A stretch of DNA of 64,000 bases, from NCBI RefSeq assembly GCF_019925205.1, contig NC_083560.1, positions 19,983,145 through 20,047,144 of the forward strand. Direction: 5' to 3'. Every line of letters begins with the position of its first letter. Within the stretch, counting starts at the first letter, position 1. The translations under genes and the position numbers were made by a program. The DNA comes from Metopolophium dirhodum. Its lineage: Eukaryota > Arthropoda > Insecta > Hemiptera > Aphididae. Positions 34,932 to 44,964 of this stretch are shown piece by piece. Under the pieces are notes generated by a model that made no database searches, had not been told where the DNA came from, and saw nothing but the letters and a program-made list of their open reading frames with translations.

Positions 34932-35200
34932 TCCCGTTTTACCGTACAAAAATAATTTTAAAACAAGGTTTCACATAAGTAGGTTATTTTGTAACCAAAA
35001 AATCTCAAAAATATGAAAACAGTTTTTAGGGTTTCGTATGGTAAAACGGGACATTCTTATCAAGGTCCGTCCGTTCGTCTGTCACCAGGCTGTATCTCAT
35101 GAACCATGAAAGTTAGAAAGTTGAAATTTTCACAGATTATAATAACAAATACTAAAAGTCCTAGAGTACATAATATAAGCAAATTCGCATTTGGCCGGTA
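34932..35200 (+). mobile_element. interspersed element with GTAAAACGGGA inverted repeats, insect-wide type
   Basis: TCCCGTTTTACCGTAC (34932-34947) is inverted as GTATGGTAAAACGGGA (35036-35051), 15 of 16 matching. From 35021 the sequence AGTTTTTAGGGTTTCGTATG, then TCCGTCCGTTCGTCTGTCAC, CAGGCTGTATCTCATGAACC, GTTGAAATTTTCACAGAT, AACAAATACTAAAAG and finally TTGGCCGG is one I recall as a short interspersed repeat found in very different insects, especially moths. The copy is truncated. The element class is uncertain. Confidence 0.65.
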
Positions 35201-35357
35201 TTTTTAAACTCTCTTTCTTTCATGTTCCAACCAATCTGTATAAAATTTGCTTTAATAAGTTTTAATCTAGAAAATGCACGTTACAGTAAATAACAGCCAT
35301 CAGGCACCTAATGTAAAATATCATTAAAAAACTATTATACGCTTGGAAATATATTTG

Positions 35358-36060
35358 TTAGTTTACAGTCTGGTAAAGTATTTGAGTAAATGTATTTTAA
35401 TACTTTTTGAATTAAGTATTTGGAAAGTATTTTAAATACTGTATTGGAAGTATTTGTATTTGAAATTCAAATAAATTTATGTAAATACCTTAAATATTCA
35501 AAATATTTATTCGTCAGTCGTTACGTGTCAGAATATTTTTAATACTTTTTTATAATATTTGTTCACCCATAAATGTTGAGTGCCCCTATATCTCGTTTAG
35601 AAATATTACAAATAATATACCGACTTCTAAGACTTCTATAGGAAGTAAGAACCCAGTATACTTGTTAATCAATTAATATCAGTTTTTAAAATTGAATATA
35701 CCTCTTAAATTAATAATTTCTTGCCCAGTAAAATAATTAAATTAATTTCTGATTTTATTAACAACTGTTTAGTTATCTAATAAAAAGTATTTCAAAATTA
35801 TTACATAACAAGATTTATTGATTTTCATTTTTCAGTTTAAATTTAAGAAGTAGGTACAAAAAGTTCTAATGATACCTAGTTGAATATAACATTACACTAT
35901 TTTAAATTTATAATTATAAATTAATTTTGCAAACCAACTTATATTAAGAAAAATGAAAAAAGTATTTGTAATTTATTTAAAATATTATCTGAATGGATAT
36001 TGTATTTGTACCTGTATTTAAATTCAAATTTAAAAGAATCTTTTACAAGAATATAGTTTA
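35358..36060. mobile_element. AAGTATTT-rich MITE-like element
   Basis: It begins CTGGTAAAGTATTTGAGTAA and is filled with AAGTATTT/AAATACTT motifs on both strands at each end (35370-35510 and 35960-36050), ending TTTAAAAGAATCTTTTACAA. This end-weighted inverted motif pattern is typical of non-autonomous hAT-like elements. Exact termini and target duplication were not established. Confidence 0.45.
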
Positions 36061-36479
36061 GCTAAACAAAATAATTTCCAAGTACTATCTTATGATTCAC
36101 TGTTATTTTTACTGAATCTTCTCCTATAGAAACATGGTCTTTTAATAACCATATGAGTTTAACTCCAGTGAATCTTCATCTTTTACTATCATACATTGGT
36201 TGATTCTTAGGAAGTTAGAATGATACATTTTACTGTTTTAAAGTTTTGTATATTTTGGCACTTTTTGTTCTGTTGATAGATCTATGAAATTTTCAACTAT
36301 TATTTAGTTTGTTTATTGTTTAGTCTATGATATAACTTTTGTTTTTAAGTAAAAACTTTAAAAAATCAATACAGGTCCTTGTACTTTTAACGTATAGCAA
36401 ATAAAAAAATTAAAAATACAGTAGAAAAATTGTTTTATTATCATTTAAATTTAACCCTGTGTTTTAACCTTAAGCAATT

Positions 36480-36960
36480 TTTGTTAATATTCTGTAAAAT
36501 ATATTGACCGTAGAATCTTGAAATATTCCACTGTTACTTAAATTATAATTTTCTATACTCAATGAAATAGTTAAAATATTTAAAAAAATATTGTAAGATA
36601 TTTATTGGTATTTTTGAAGTGTTGATAAAACATTTTAGACTTGCTAAAAAACTTTAAAATTTGATACAAGATCTCACCTATACTTTTCATTATACAATTG
36701 AAATATATTTAAAATACATTATGTTTACTTAAGGCTTTACAATTAAATACAAAGTTCCTCATAAATAGTTTATACTAGAACCAAAAATACGTTAAATAAA
36801 ATTATAAAAGTTCAAATTTAAATTAAATAAGATATTTAAAAAAAGATTTAAAATGTTGAGTATTTCATTGTTCTTAATTAAAAATATACTTCGCGTGGAC
36901 TTCAAACTTTTATTTATATTATTATATTTTATTAGGTATACATAATGAAGTTTTCAAAAT
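36480..36960 (+). repeat. family A, strongly decayed fragment
   Basis: The order GACCGTAGAATCTTGAAATA, GATACAAGATCTCACCT, AATACAAAGTTCCTCATAAA, AACCAAAAATACGTTAAATA, GTTCAAATTTAAATTAAATA follows the family A interior, but identity is low. Confidence 0.45.
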
Positions 36961-38344
36961 ATTAATATTTCGTGGTCGAAGTGGCTCAAAATAAGTGGAG
37001 GGATGCCACTGATTCTTAGATGCATTTCATATTTCATACATTTCTCATAAATGGGCATATGTCTTAAACAGTCGTACCCCATGTTAATTGGGGGGTGTTT
37101 GGGGAGGGGGTAAAATGAACTCCTTATACATTTTTTATAATAGTATTTTATATATAATATTGTATTGTTTTGTTGCTTATTTCTTCGAAAAGATAATGGA
37201 CCCCTCTGAACCAGTTCATATATTATATTTTTGGTTTTTAGTTTGATGTCTTATTTTCGCATTTAACTATAATTACCTATATTTATTTATTATATTTATT
37301 AACTTTTGTAAAATTAATCAAAAGTTATAACTCTAAATTCTAGAATCGAAAAAATAATGTTATGTAGGGCTATATACATATATTGATATCATGTTATAAA
37401 AAACCTTAAAAAATAAATGCAAGACATTTACGGTATGCCCTATTGCCCAATGCGTTACAAAAACGGCGTTCAGGTCAAATCGCAGCACCCTTATCAGCTT
37501 TCCCTTCAATGTTTATCGGTTTGACTTCCAGAGTACCTTAGCTTACGCCCAGTTTTTTGTGATGAGTTTTATTATGCGTTATATATTATGGCTCAATATA
37601 TTTGATATTTTAATGAATATTTTTCAATACTTGAACCCTTTAGATAGATTTAGATTTGGGCACTTAAAACTGTTATGTTTTAAACTCTTGTTATGTTCCA
37701 TAAGTAGGGCTAAGTTAATATATGACGTCATATGATATAAACAAAAAGGTATGTTCGGAGCTTTTTGCCATTCAGATCCTTTGGTAGGCATGTGTCAGCA
37801 TTTTTACTTTTCTGTTTTTACTTGTCGTATTGTCATTTTTAATATCTAACAGCATCAACTACATTGTTGACTTAGGATCTGGGCATAGTTAATGTGTTGT
37901 CCGAAGTCACCCTACGCTTTGTAATAAATGAGACGGTTAAACTCTACAATGTGATATAAAATAACTTAACAATTTGCACATAATATACCAATTAACACAG
38001 GCTGGTTGTCGAGTAGGTTACCGAAAACAGCAATCAAATATGTCTATTTGTTGTTGTGCTACAGCAGTTATTAGTTGTATAATTTAAACTGTCCATCTGT
38101 CTGCGACCGAAATTATAAATTTATACACTAAATTACTAGTGACTAGAGATAATATTTAAACTTAATGTTTAAAACAGATACATAAATAGTGAATACATGT
38201 CACATAATACAGGGTATAGTCAACATAAAATAGTTACTACAATTAATTGATTATTGAATAAAAGTTCTGTACATTTTTGAATGTATATGGTATTATTTAA
38301 ACTTATATGAATTGTCTACAAATTATATTATTTTTTACAGAAAA

Positions 38345-40243
38345 ATGTCTGGTATTGCAGTAAGTCGATTATTAAAAGAACGTAAAGCATGGAGGAAAAA
38401 TCATCCATTTGTGAGTACTAATTTGTTGTAAAATACTACATGTCTACATGTAATGATTTAAAACAATTTTTTTTTATCTCAAGGGTTTTACGGCTAAACC
38501 GGCCAAAAATCAAGATGGTACATTGAACCTTATGGTTTGGGAATGCCTTATACCTGGAAGAATGGGTGTAAGTATTAATAACATTTTTTAATTTAATTAT
38601 ACACCTGTGTCTGATTAAGATTTCCCGGTACCAAAAAAATGTCCACTAAATTAAAAACATAATATTATGTTCTAGTTTTGAGCATACCTATATTTGTTTC
38701 CTAACTATTTTATATTAATTAATTAATATAGTTAAAATCATTTAGAATAACTTTAAAATATGATTTTTACATTTATAAAATTCTTATTATATATTACATA
38801 AAATATGTTAACTAATTGGTGTTAGCAGCTCTAGTTTGAAATATTATGCAGATATTGCAGTGCAGTTTTTTTAATGCAATTTATGACTATAAAAAAAAAA
38901 CTGGTATATGACTAACGCTCCTGTTTTATCACGGTCTAAATTTCAAAATCTCATATAGTTTTAAATTTTAAAAAAAATGTATTACAATTTTTAAATCTGT
39001 TGAATTTTGAATGAATGAAGCAACTTATTTTTTCAAAAATAGAGCCAAATATTTAAAATTGTATGGTTTTCACACTTTGATAACTGATGGTAATCCAATA
39101 CGCAATAAAGAACACACTACTCTTTCAAATTGTATTCAATGTATTTATTTGTTCAATATAACAATCATAACTATCATGGACTGCTATGTACAAGTCCATT
39201 TTATAGCCCATGATATTTGTAACAAAATGTACCTATTTCTAAGAATATCTATTATGTTTGTAAGTATAGTTCTAATTTTGTTTCAAAGTTTAATGGCCTT
39301 TAAAATTGACTTGTGCATTGAGAATTTCAAGTCTGTGATTATTTATTTTTGAATGTTAACAGTAAAACCACATCAACTTTGTTAAAAACAGTTTTGTGTA
39401 ATAGTTCAAGTTTTTACAAAGGTTTTTCATATTTTTTTTTGGTTTTTTCCATTTATTTTAAAAAGTACTGGGAAAAGGAGACTTTTATAAAATGTATAGT
39501 AGATTTAATTTGCTACCAGAAACCTCACTTGAAGTTTAGGATCGGAGTATTTTTTTTCTTTATAATGTGTCTTTGATCCAAAAATATATGGTATTATATA
39601 TATTAAAAAAAAAACACTATAACCCATATATTTAATGTTCTGCTTGGAATTAAAAGAAAATAATGTCCAATGTATGTATGTATAAATATGTATGTATCTA
39701 TTACATTTTAAATAATTTTTTATATTAATAATTTTGTTTAGACTCCTTGGGAAAATGGATTGTATTTCTTACGTATGACCTTCAAGGACGATTATCCATT
39801 GAGTCCACCGAAATGCAGATTTGAGCCTCCATTATTCCACCCCAATGTTTACCCCTCCGGTAAATATAATATAAGCTATCTTAACTATTCATATCTATAA
39901 TATAATTTTGAAATTCAACTTGTAAATATTAATCATGATTTTTTATGATTTACTAGGTACTGTATGTTTATCAATATTGGACGAAGAAAAAGATTACTGT
40001 CCAGATATTACTATTAAGCAGTTATTGTTGGGGATACAATATCTTTTAAATGAACCAAACATCAATGATCCTGCTCAGGCCGAAGCCTATCGTATTTATT
40101 GGTAATTACTTTTTAATATAAAGTATAAGTTTTAAAAAAATTTAAACAGTATGTTTATTTTTATAACTTTTTTTAGCCAAAATCGTTTAGAATACAACAA
40201 TCGTGTCCGAGCACAAGCCAAAGTGATGCCCAGAGCAGTATAA
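38345..40243 (+). CDS. Ubc9: SUMO-conjugating enzyme UBC9 (UBE2I/lesswright)
   Basis: E2 enzyme that accepts SUMO from the SAE1/UBA2 E1 as a thioester and passes it to substrate lysines, mainly in the nucleus. Five coding exons: 38345-38410, 38484-38567, 39742-39859, 39957-40101, 40177-40243, all GT-AG with consistent phase, giving 159 residues (human has 158). It starts MSGIAVSRLLKERKAWRK. The HPN motif is at 83-85, the catalytic Cys is Cys93 in SGTVCLS, and the NDPAQAEAY segment is intact. Departures from the family include DEEKDYCPDITIKQ after the catalytic site, where most animals have W-R-P-A in place of Y-C-P-D, and a C-terminus KVMPRAV. These changes may mark a diverged paralogue, but every core motif is present. 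AATAAA lies at 40403-40408. A DRE-containing 5' UTR exon is likely upstream. Confidence 0.95.
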
Positions 40244-40651
40244 ATATAGTCGGCAGAGAGAAGATCATACATTTATTTGATTACCTTACTAAAATAATGA
40301 CATACTCGATACATTTTTCACTTCTGTAAATCAATAAGAAATATCCAAATGTATCATTACCAACATTAAACATTCAATAGCCTTCTCTCTTTTTTTTTTT
40401 ACAATAAAAGATTATATTATTTTTTTTATATTATAGCTGTACTATTATTTATATTAACTACATTGTATTTATAAAAATATTTTAAGAACAAATCGATTTA
40501 ATGCTACTTTTCTTATACAAAAAGAACAACAACAATGACCAGTGTATAAATTACAACCTATCCTGACAGTCTGATGAAGATTTTAGAACCACTTTTTTTA
40601 ATAAAAAATAAGTATAAAGTTCTTGAAAAATTAAAAAACAAAGATAATCTA

Positions 40652-41632
40652 TCCTTATATGATATATAAAAGAACAGATTTTTTTTTATGTTCCAATTTT
40701 GTGACGACACTGTTCAATATTTTCCCATTTTTTTTTTCACCGAGTTGTTGCAAATACCTTTCAGAGTGTCATCACGTTGCCCAATTTCTAATTTTTTTTG
40801 TCGGAGGGGATTGTGTTTTTTTTGTTTCAATTTTGTGACAACACTATTTAATATTTTTCCAATTTTTTTTCACAGAGTTGTTCCAAATACCTTCCTGAGT
40901 GTCACCACGTGACCCAATTTTTCATATTTTTGTGAGGAGGGAGGGAGATAACTATATATATTATATAAAATCCAAATACCACTGACTCATTGATCGCTGT
41001 ATCTCAAAAACTACTCAACGTACAAACTTGAAATTTGAAATAGTGGTTCTTCTAATACTTTCACTGTGCAATAAGAAAGGATTTGCCAAAATTTGTATTT
41101 TAAAGAGGTGCTCAAACAGAGACATTAAGGTTCACATTGAAAATTTTTTATTTATTAATAGTTGCCATTGGTTACAGTCTATAGTAGAAATTAGTGTTTA
41201 TTTATTATTGGTTTCCATTGGCTATTCGGATAGATCAGGTATAAGCTTGCATCAATAATTGAATTATTGAACATTGCCTACCAAAGTGAAAGAGTTGCAC
41301 TTTGTCCGCGATCCGACGTAGTCAGATTGCCTACCAGGGTGGCTGAGTTGCACTTACTGCAGCAAATTACACCCAAAAGGAGTTGACCAATTATAATTTT
41401 TTTAACGGTTGCGATTTTATACGGGCAACTGAGTGTATGTTTCAGCTTCAGTTATAAAAATACATTTATCATTAATACCACTAGAAACATTTCAATAAAA
41501 AACGTATAAACCGTTTTTTATTTACTTGCCGATCACATTAAATGATAAAATTTGAATAAAAAATTATACATATTATAGTCCGAAGGCAAAATAAACAACC
41601 AAAAACGGGTGAAGCTGTGACGGGTCGGCTTG
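40652..41632 (+). mobile_element. non-autonomous Helitron, longer copy (981 bp)
   Basis: The 5' end is TCCTTATATGATATATAAAA preceded by A. The 3' end is a GC-rich hairpin region (ACGGGTGAAGCTGTGACGGG) closing in GGCTTG followed by T, a one-base variant of CTAG. The first part contains a tandem duplication of about 165 bp: TTCAATTTTGTGACrACACT...GTCA(T/C)CACGT occurs at 40690-40775 and 40825-40915. It has no Rep/helicase frame, so it is non-autonomous. The ends are shared with the 355-bp copy at 13685-14039. Apparent open frames here (40688-40912, 41028-41258) are incidental. It lies about 400 bp downstream of UBC9. Confidence 0.8.
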
Positions 41633-43160
41633 TATATATATATATTGACTAAAAATGGCAATACAAATCAACAAACATGCCCGATTAACCTATATCAACC
41701 AATATATTATAATACAATATTACATAATTTTTGCTATTTACTTTTACAGCTATTAATTACAACTAATCTAAACCAGATCAATAGTACATAGGATGTAACT
41801 ATCAATGTTCAAATTCCAAACATGATTTTAAATTATCCCGCGACAAGAATAGATTATAAATATAAATACAATAATATAAAATATATTCATTCAATTATTA
41901 TAAGAAAAATAAGTTATCACCTCAACATAAATTACTCTGAAAATTATATAAAACATCAGTTATAAAAATACCTAACAAATTGTTTTCAGATATATATGAA
42001 TAATATTGTGGTTCACTTGTTAATAAGTTAAATAAACATTTTTCAAGCAAAACACTTCTCATGTAAACATTTTAATCTGTCAAAACAATATTCAATGGTA
42101 ATTATTATCCTACTCATTATAGATCAAAAACAGTAGGCATAAATACTGCATACAATTAAAGGGACCCCACACCCGTCCCAGATGGCAAAATAATATTGAC
42201 ATAAAATGTATGAATATTTCTAGACAAATGTTATTATTATCAGAACATTCGTACGTGGTTGTCAGAAAATTTTTAAATATTGTCACAATATTATTAGTAC
42301 ACTTTTTGGCAGAAGATCAAACATTGCTTGAATATTTTACTCATGTATATTGTCACAATATAAATAAGTTTTTAATTCTACCATATTATCATAACAATAT
42401 TGTACTATCTTTCTATTTAAAAATTGTCAACATATTTCACTAATATGTTGTAATAATAATGTTTTTATTTTTACAATATTTTCATAACAATATTGTACAT
42501 AGGCTCTTTACAAATAATGTCAAAATATTTCACCTTTACTTTGTATTATTCATCTAAACATAACATAAACAAGCCTTATTTATTTTCATTGATACCTAAA
42601 ATACAGTGCTTTATAAATAAATAAATAAATAAATTATAAACAGATTTCTTCCAATAAACTTTTTAATAATTATCAAATAATTATAGCGATGCAAATTGAA
42701 CAATTTTAAAATAAAATAACAATAAAAAATCAAAACTAATTTATATATTTTAATTTAAACAAACATACTTTAAAATGTATCCCACGCTATAATTTTTACA
42801 CACAAATGAAATGAAAAGTAAACATGAGTTTTCAAAATAAATATATAATATACTTACTTGTATATCTTTATATTAGAGATTCGTTATTAATGAAATCTAT
42901 TTGAAATAATTAAATACATATACATATGTATACATGAATAAAATAATAAAGTATAAAAAAAAAAAATAATAATTATCTCCATATTAGACATCACTAGAGA
43001 TTTGTTGTTAATGAAACCTATATATATATTTAAAATAAATACAATCAAAATATGTATATTCAAAATAGTTTTTAATTTTAATTAATTGACTAAATTAATT
43101 TATTAACTTAATAGACAACTGTATTTAATATAAAAATTATCTAAGTACAATGGAAAAAAT
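41633..43160. other. AT-rich spacer
   Basis: No gene seen. Short repeated self-complementary motifs (ATTGTCACAATAT at about 42278 and 42346, ATAACAATATTGTAC at about 42391 and 42482) occur at 42170-42510. A diverged direct repeat of about 100 bp lies at about 42845-42940 and 42970-43065. Confidence 0.45.
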
Positions 43161-43171
43161 CTTGATTGAAT

Positions 43172-43267
43172 AACAAATCTATCTTGACAAAAGATCTTTA
43201 TAAAAAATCTAAATTGGATAAAAAATCTATCTTGACAAAAAACCTTTATAGAAATTCTATATTGAAT
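43172..43267 (+). repeat. 48-bp tandem repeat, two copies
   Basis: Units 43172-43219 and 43220-43267 share AAATCTATCTTGACAAAA and TTTATArAAATyTAaATT. The period equals 16 codons and the plus strand stays open across both (SILTKDLYKKSKLDKK / SILTKNLYRNSILNKN), but no gene context supports a protein. Confidence 0.85.
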
Positions 43268-43269
43268 AA

Positions 43270-43840
43270 AAATAAATTTTTTGTTTTTGGAGGGGAAGAA
43301 AGGTCGTGCGGATTTTCAAACAGCGTGCGAATTTGTGCGAATTACGTGCTAAATGTCTGCAGAAGAAAAATTCCGAAAATGTTAATTTAGAAACCAGGGG
43401 GGGGGCTGGCGAGACGTGTCACTGCCCCCCCATGCATTTTTGGTTTTTCGAGGGGATGGAAGGTCGTGCAAATTTTCAAACTAGGCGTGCAAATTCGTGC
43501 GATTTATGTGTTAAATATTTGTATATTTGTTTATTGATTTTCCTTTGGAGTGGTGGGGGGGGGGGGCTATCCAAACGTACGTGGGTAAAGGGTCAACTCG
43601 CAAATTTTGAAAATGAACTCGCAAATTCTCGCAAATGTCGACGCATCTTTTGGTATAAATTTCGAAATTTTTGAGCGACATGGGTGGGCTACGTGAACTG
43701 GGCCCACACATTCATATTTTGTTTGCAGCTAAAAAAAAGGCAAACTTGCAAATTCTGAAAGTGAACTTGCAAATTCTCGCAATTAACTCGCAAACTATTG
43801 GTGAAGATTTTGAGTCGCTACGCCAAAATGGGTGGGCCAA
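43270..43840 (+). repeat. degenerate tandem array with GCAAATTC motifs and G tracts
   Basis: A unit of about 165 bp (TTTTTGGAGGGGAAGAAAGG, GTCGTGCGGATTTTCAAACA, GTGCGAATTTGTGCGA) at 43275-43440 is repeated in diverged form at 43440-43600. Later blocks at 43590-43640 and 43735-43800 repeat (C/T)TCGCAAATTyTGAAArTGAA. It holds G9 (about 43396), C7 (about 43427) and G12 (43555-43566). The G and C runs at 43396-43433 could form a hairpin. Overlapping frames here are not taken as genes. Confidence 0.65.
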
Positions 43841-43849
43841 CTTCACGAA

Positions 43850-44015
43850 CGTTATCTGGTCGCACTCTGTAAATACCCATATCCAATGCCTTGAAGGTAC
43901 CTATATAAAATCGCTTCCTTCGCATTATATCTTACAAGTGCAATATCACGCGTCAACGTCATACGCACCATATTATAAATCTTTATTAGACACTTTAAAT
44001 AAACAAACGATTTAA
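43850..44015 (+). pseudogene. LINE 3' fragment
   Basis: VIWSHSVNTHIQCLEG followed by sequence corresponding to LEA-QNRFLRF(I) in the LINE at 50480-51975. The nucleotide blocks AAAATCGCTTCCTTCGC and AACGTCATAC are shared with 51357-51420. It corresponds to the end of the reverse transcriptase ORF of the same LINE family. Confidence 0.65.
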
Positions 44016-44363
44016 TATTTTTATAAATACTGATATAATAGAACTGATAATAACAGACATTAACGATAGTTCCTAGTCAAAATTTAGGTTCCGGTTCTGG
44101 TTTCGGTTTCTGTTTCGGTTAATGCCGGTTTTACCCCTTTATATTTGACTTTTGATTTTGATTTTATTTTATTAGGCAAGTGCCAACTGTATAAAAAATT
44201 AACATATTAAGAACCTCTATTTAATGGCAGGTATTAATTGTAATTTAGTGTAGGTAGGTATTTGAGAGTTTAGTTAATATTATATCATTAACACTAAAAC
44301 TATAAAAGACATACTATTATATTCAGTAGTTTACTGACTATTTATATCCATATCGGATGTGAA
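44016..44363. other. AT-rich spacer
   Basis: It contains a short GGTTCCGGTTCTGGTTTCGG type degenerate GGTTTC repeat at about 44089-44130. Nothing else seen. Confidence 0.45.
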
Positions 44364-44454
44364 ATTAATATGCCCATAATATCTCCGATGGTAATCTTTT
44401 GCCTGATCACGAAAGTATTTCTCAAAAGTTATCTTCTGGGCTTGTTCAATATGT
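44364..44454 (-). pseudogene. 91-bp duplicate of a WDTC1 exon segment
   Basis: Identical to 28916-29006 of WDTC1 (inside exon 29061-28878) except one T to C change, 90 of 91 bases, same orientation. The homology stops sharply on both sides with unrelated sequence. The reading frame is kept (HIEQAQKITFEKYF, with N to D, then QAKDYHRRYYGHIN), but no start, splice site or other WDTC1 exon is nearby, so it is a non-functional fragment. A family A/B-type terminus (CCGCTCAGAATCT) follows 108 bp further on. Confidence 0.95.
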
Positions 44455-44547
44455 CTCAAAAGTACTGACTCAAAGTTGAAAAACAAATTACTTTTTGACA
44501 ATTGTTCGTATATAGCTACACACAAACAAAAACACAAATTTCTAAAA

Positions 44548-44573
44548 TCAAAAAACTCATCGCACCGCTCAGA
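44548..44573 (-). repeat. solo family A/B left terminus
   Basis: Reverse complement reads AGATTCTGAGCGGTGCGATG, the shared terminus of families A and B, with no matching body next to it. Confidence 0.7.
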
Positions 44574-44964
44574 ATCTAAAATCTGCCCACTAATTTAAAT
44601 CATGGTATTGTAGTAAACTATATTCATCAACTCACCTGATGTACTGTAATATATTAATCAATTGTTGAGTTTTTGAAAACTTGTCGATCCCATCTGGGCT
44701 CAGAATAACGGATCTACTAAATAGAAGATAAAATATCTTATCAAAATATATAATATAGGTAATATTTTAAGTTGTGTCCTAAATAAATGTCTACGTACGT
44801 ACTATAGCAACAATCGTATAATAATAAGGTGTTTTATCTTTTATTTATGTTTATAAAGATTAGTTGGCAGTCTTTCATACAAGATCGAGGACCAATTATT
44901 CCATCGTAATTAACAATTTTAACAGTTTTCAATATTATAGCCATCCAACTATCCACCAAGAATA

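Larger units (their letters stand above)
34592..38340 (+). other. likely UBC9 5' UTR intron, repeat-rich
   Basis: It holds the insect-type repeat at 34932-35200, an AAGTATTT-rich element at about 35358-36060 and a decayed family A fragment at about 36480-36960. The remainder is AT-rich with no coding signal. Confidence 0.45.

Noticed and set aside
39011..39576. Open frames inside UBC9 intron 2 as nested genes
   Set aside because: They are AT-driven, hydrophobic by base composition, and lie wholly inside an intron with no homology.
40688..41258. Open frames downstream of UBC9
   Set aside because: They fall inside the non-autonomous Helitron and reflect T-rich repeats.
43166..43390. Repeat-encoded protein from the 48-bp tandem units
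   Set aside because: The frame runs on into unrelated tandem DNA. No promoter, splice or homology evidence supports a gene.
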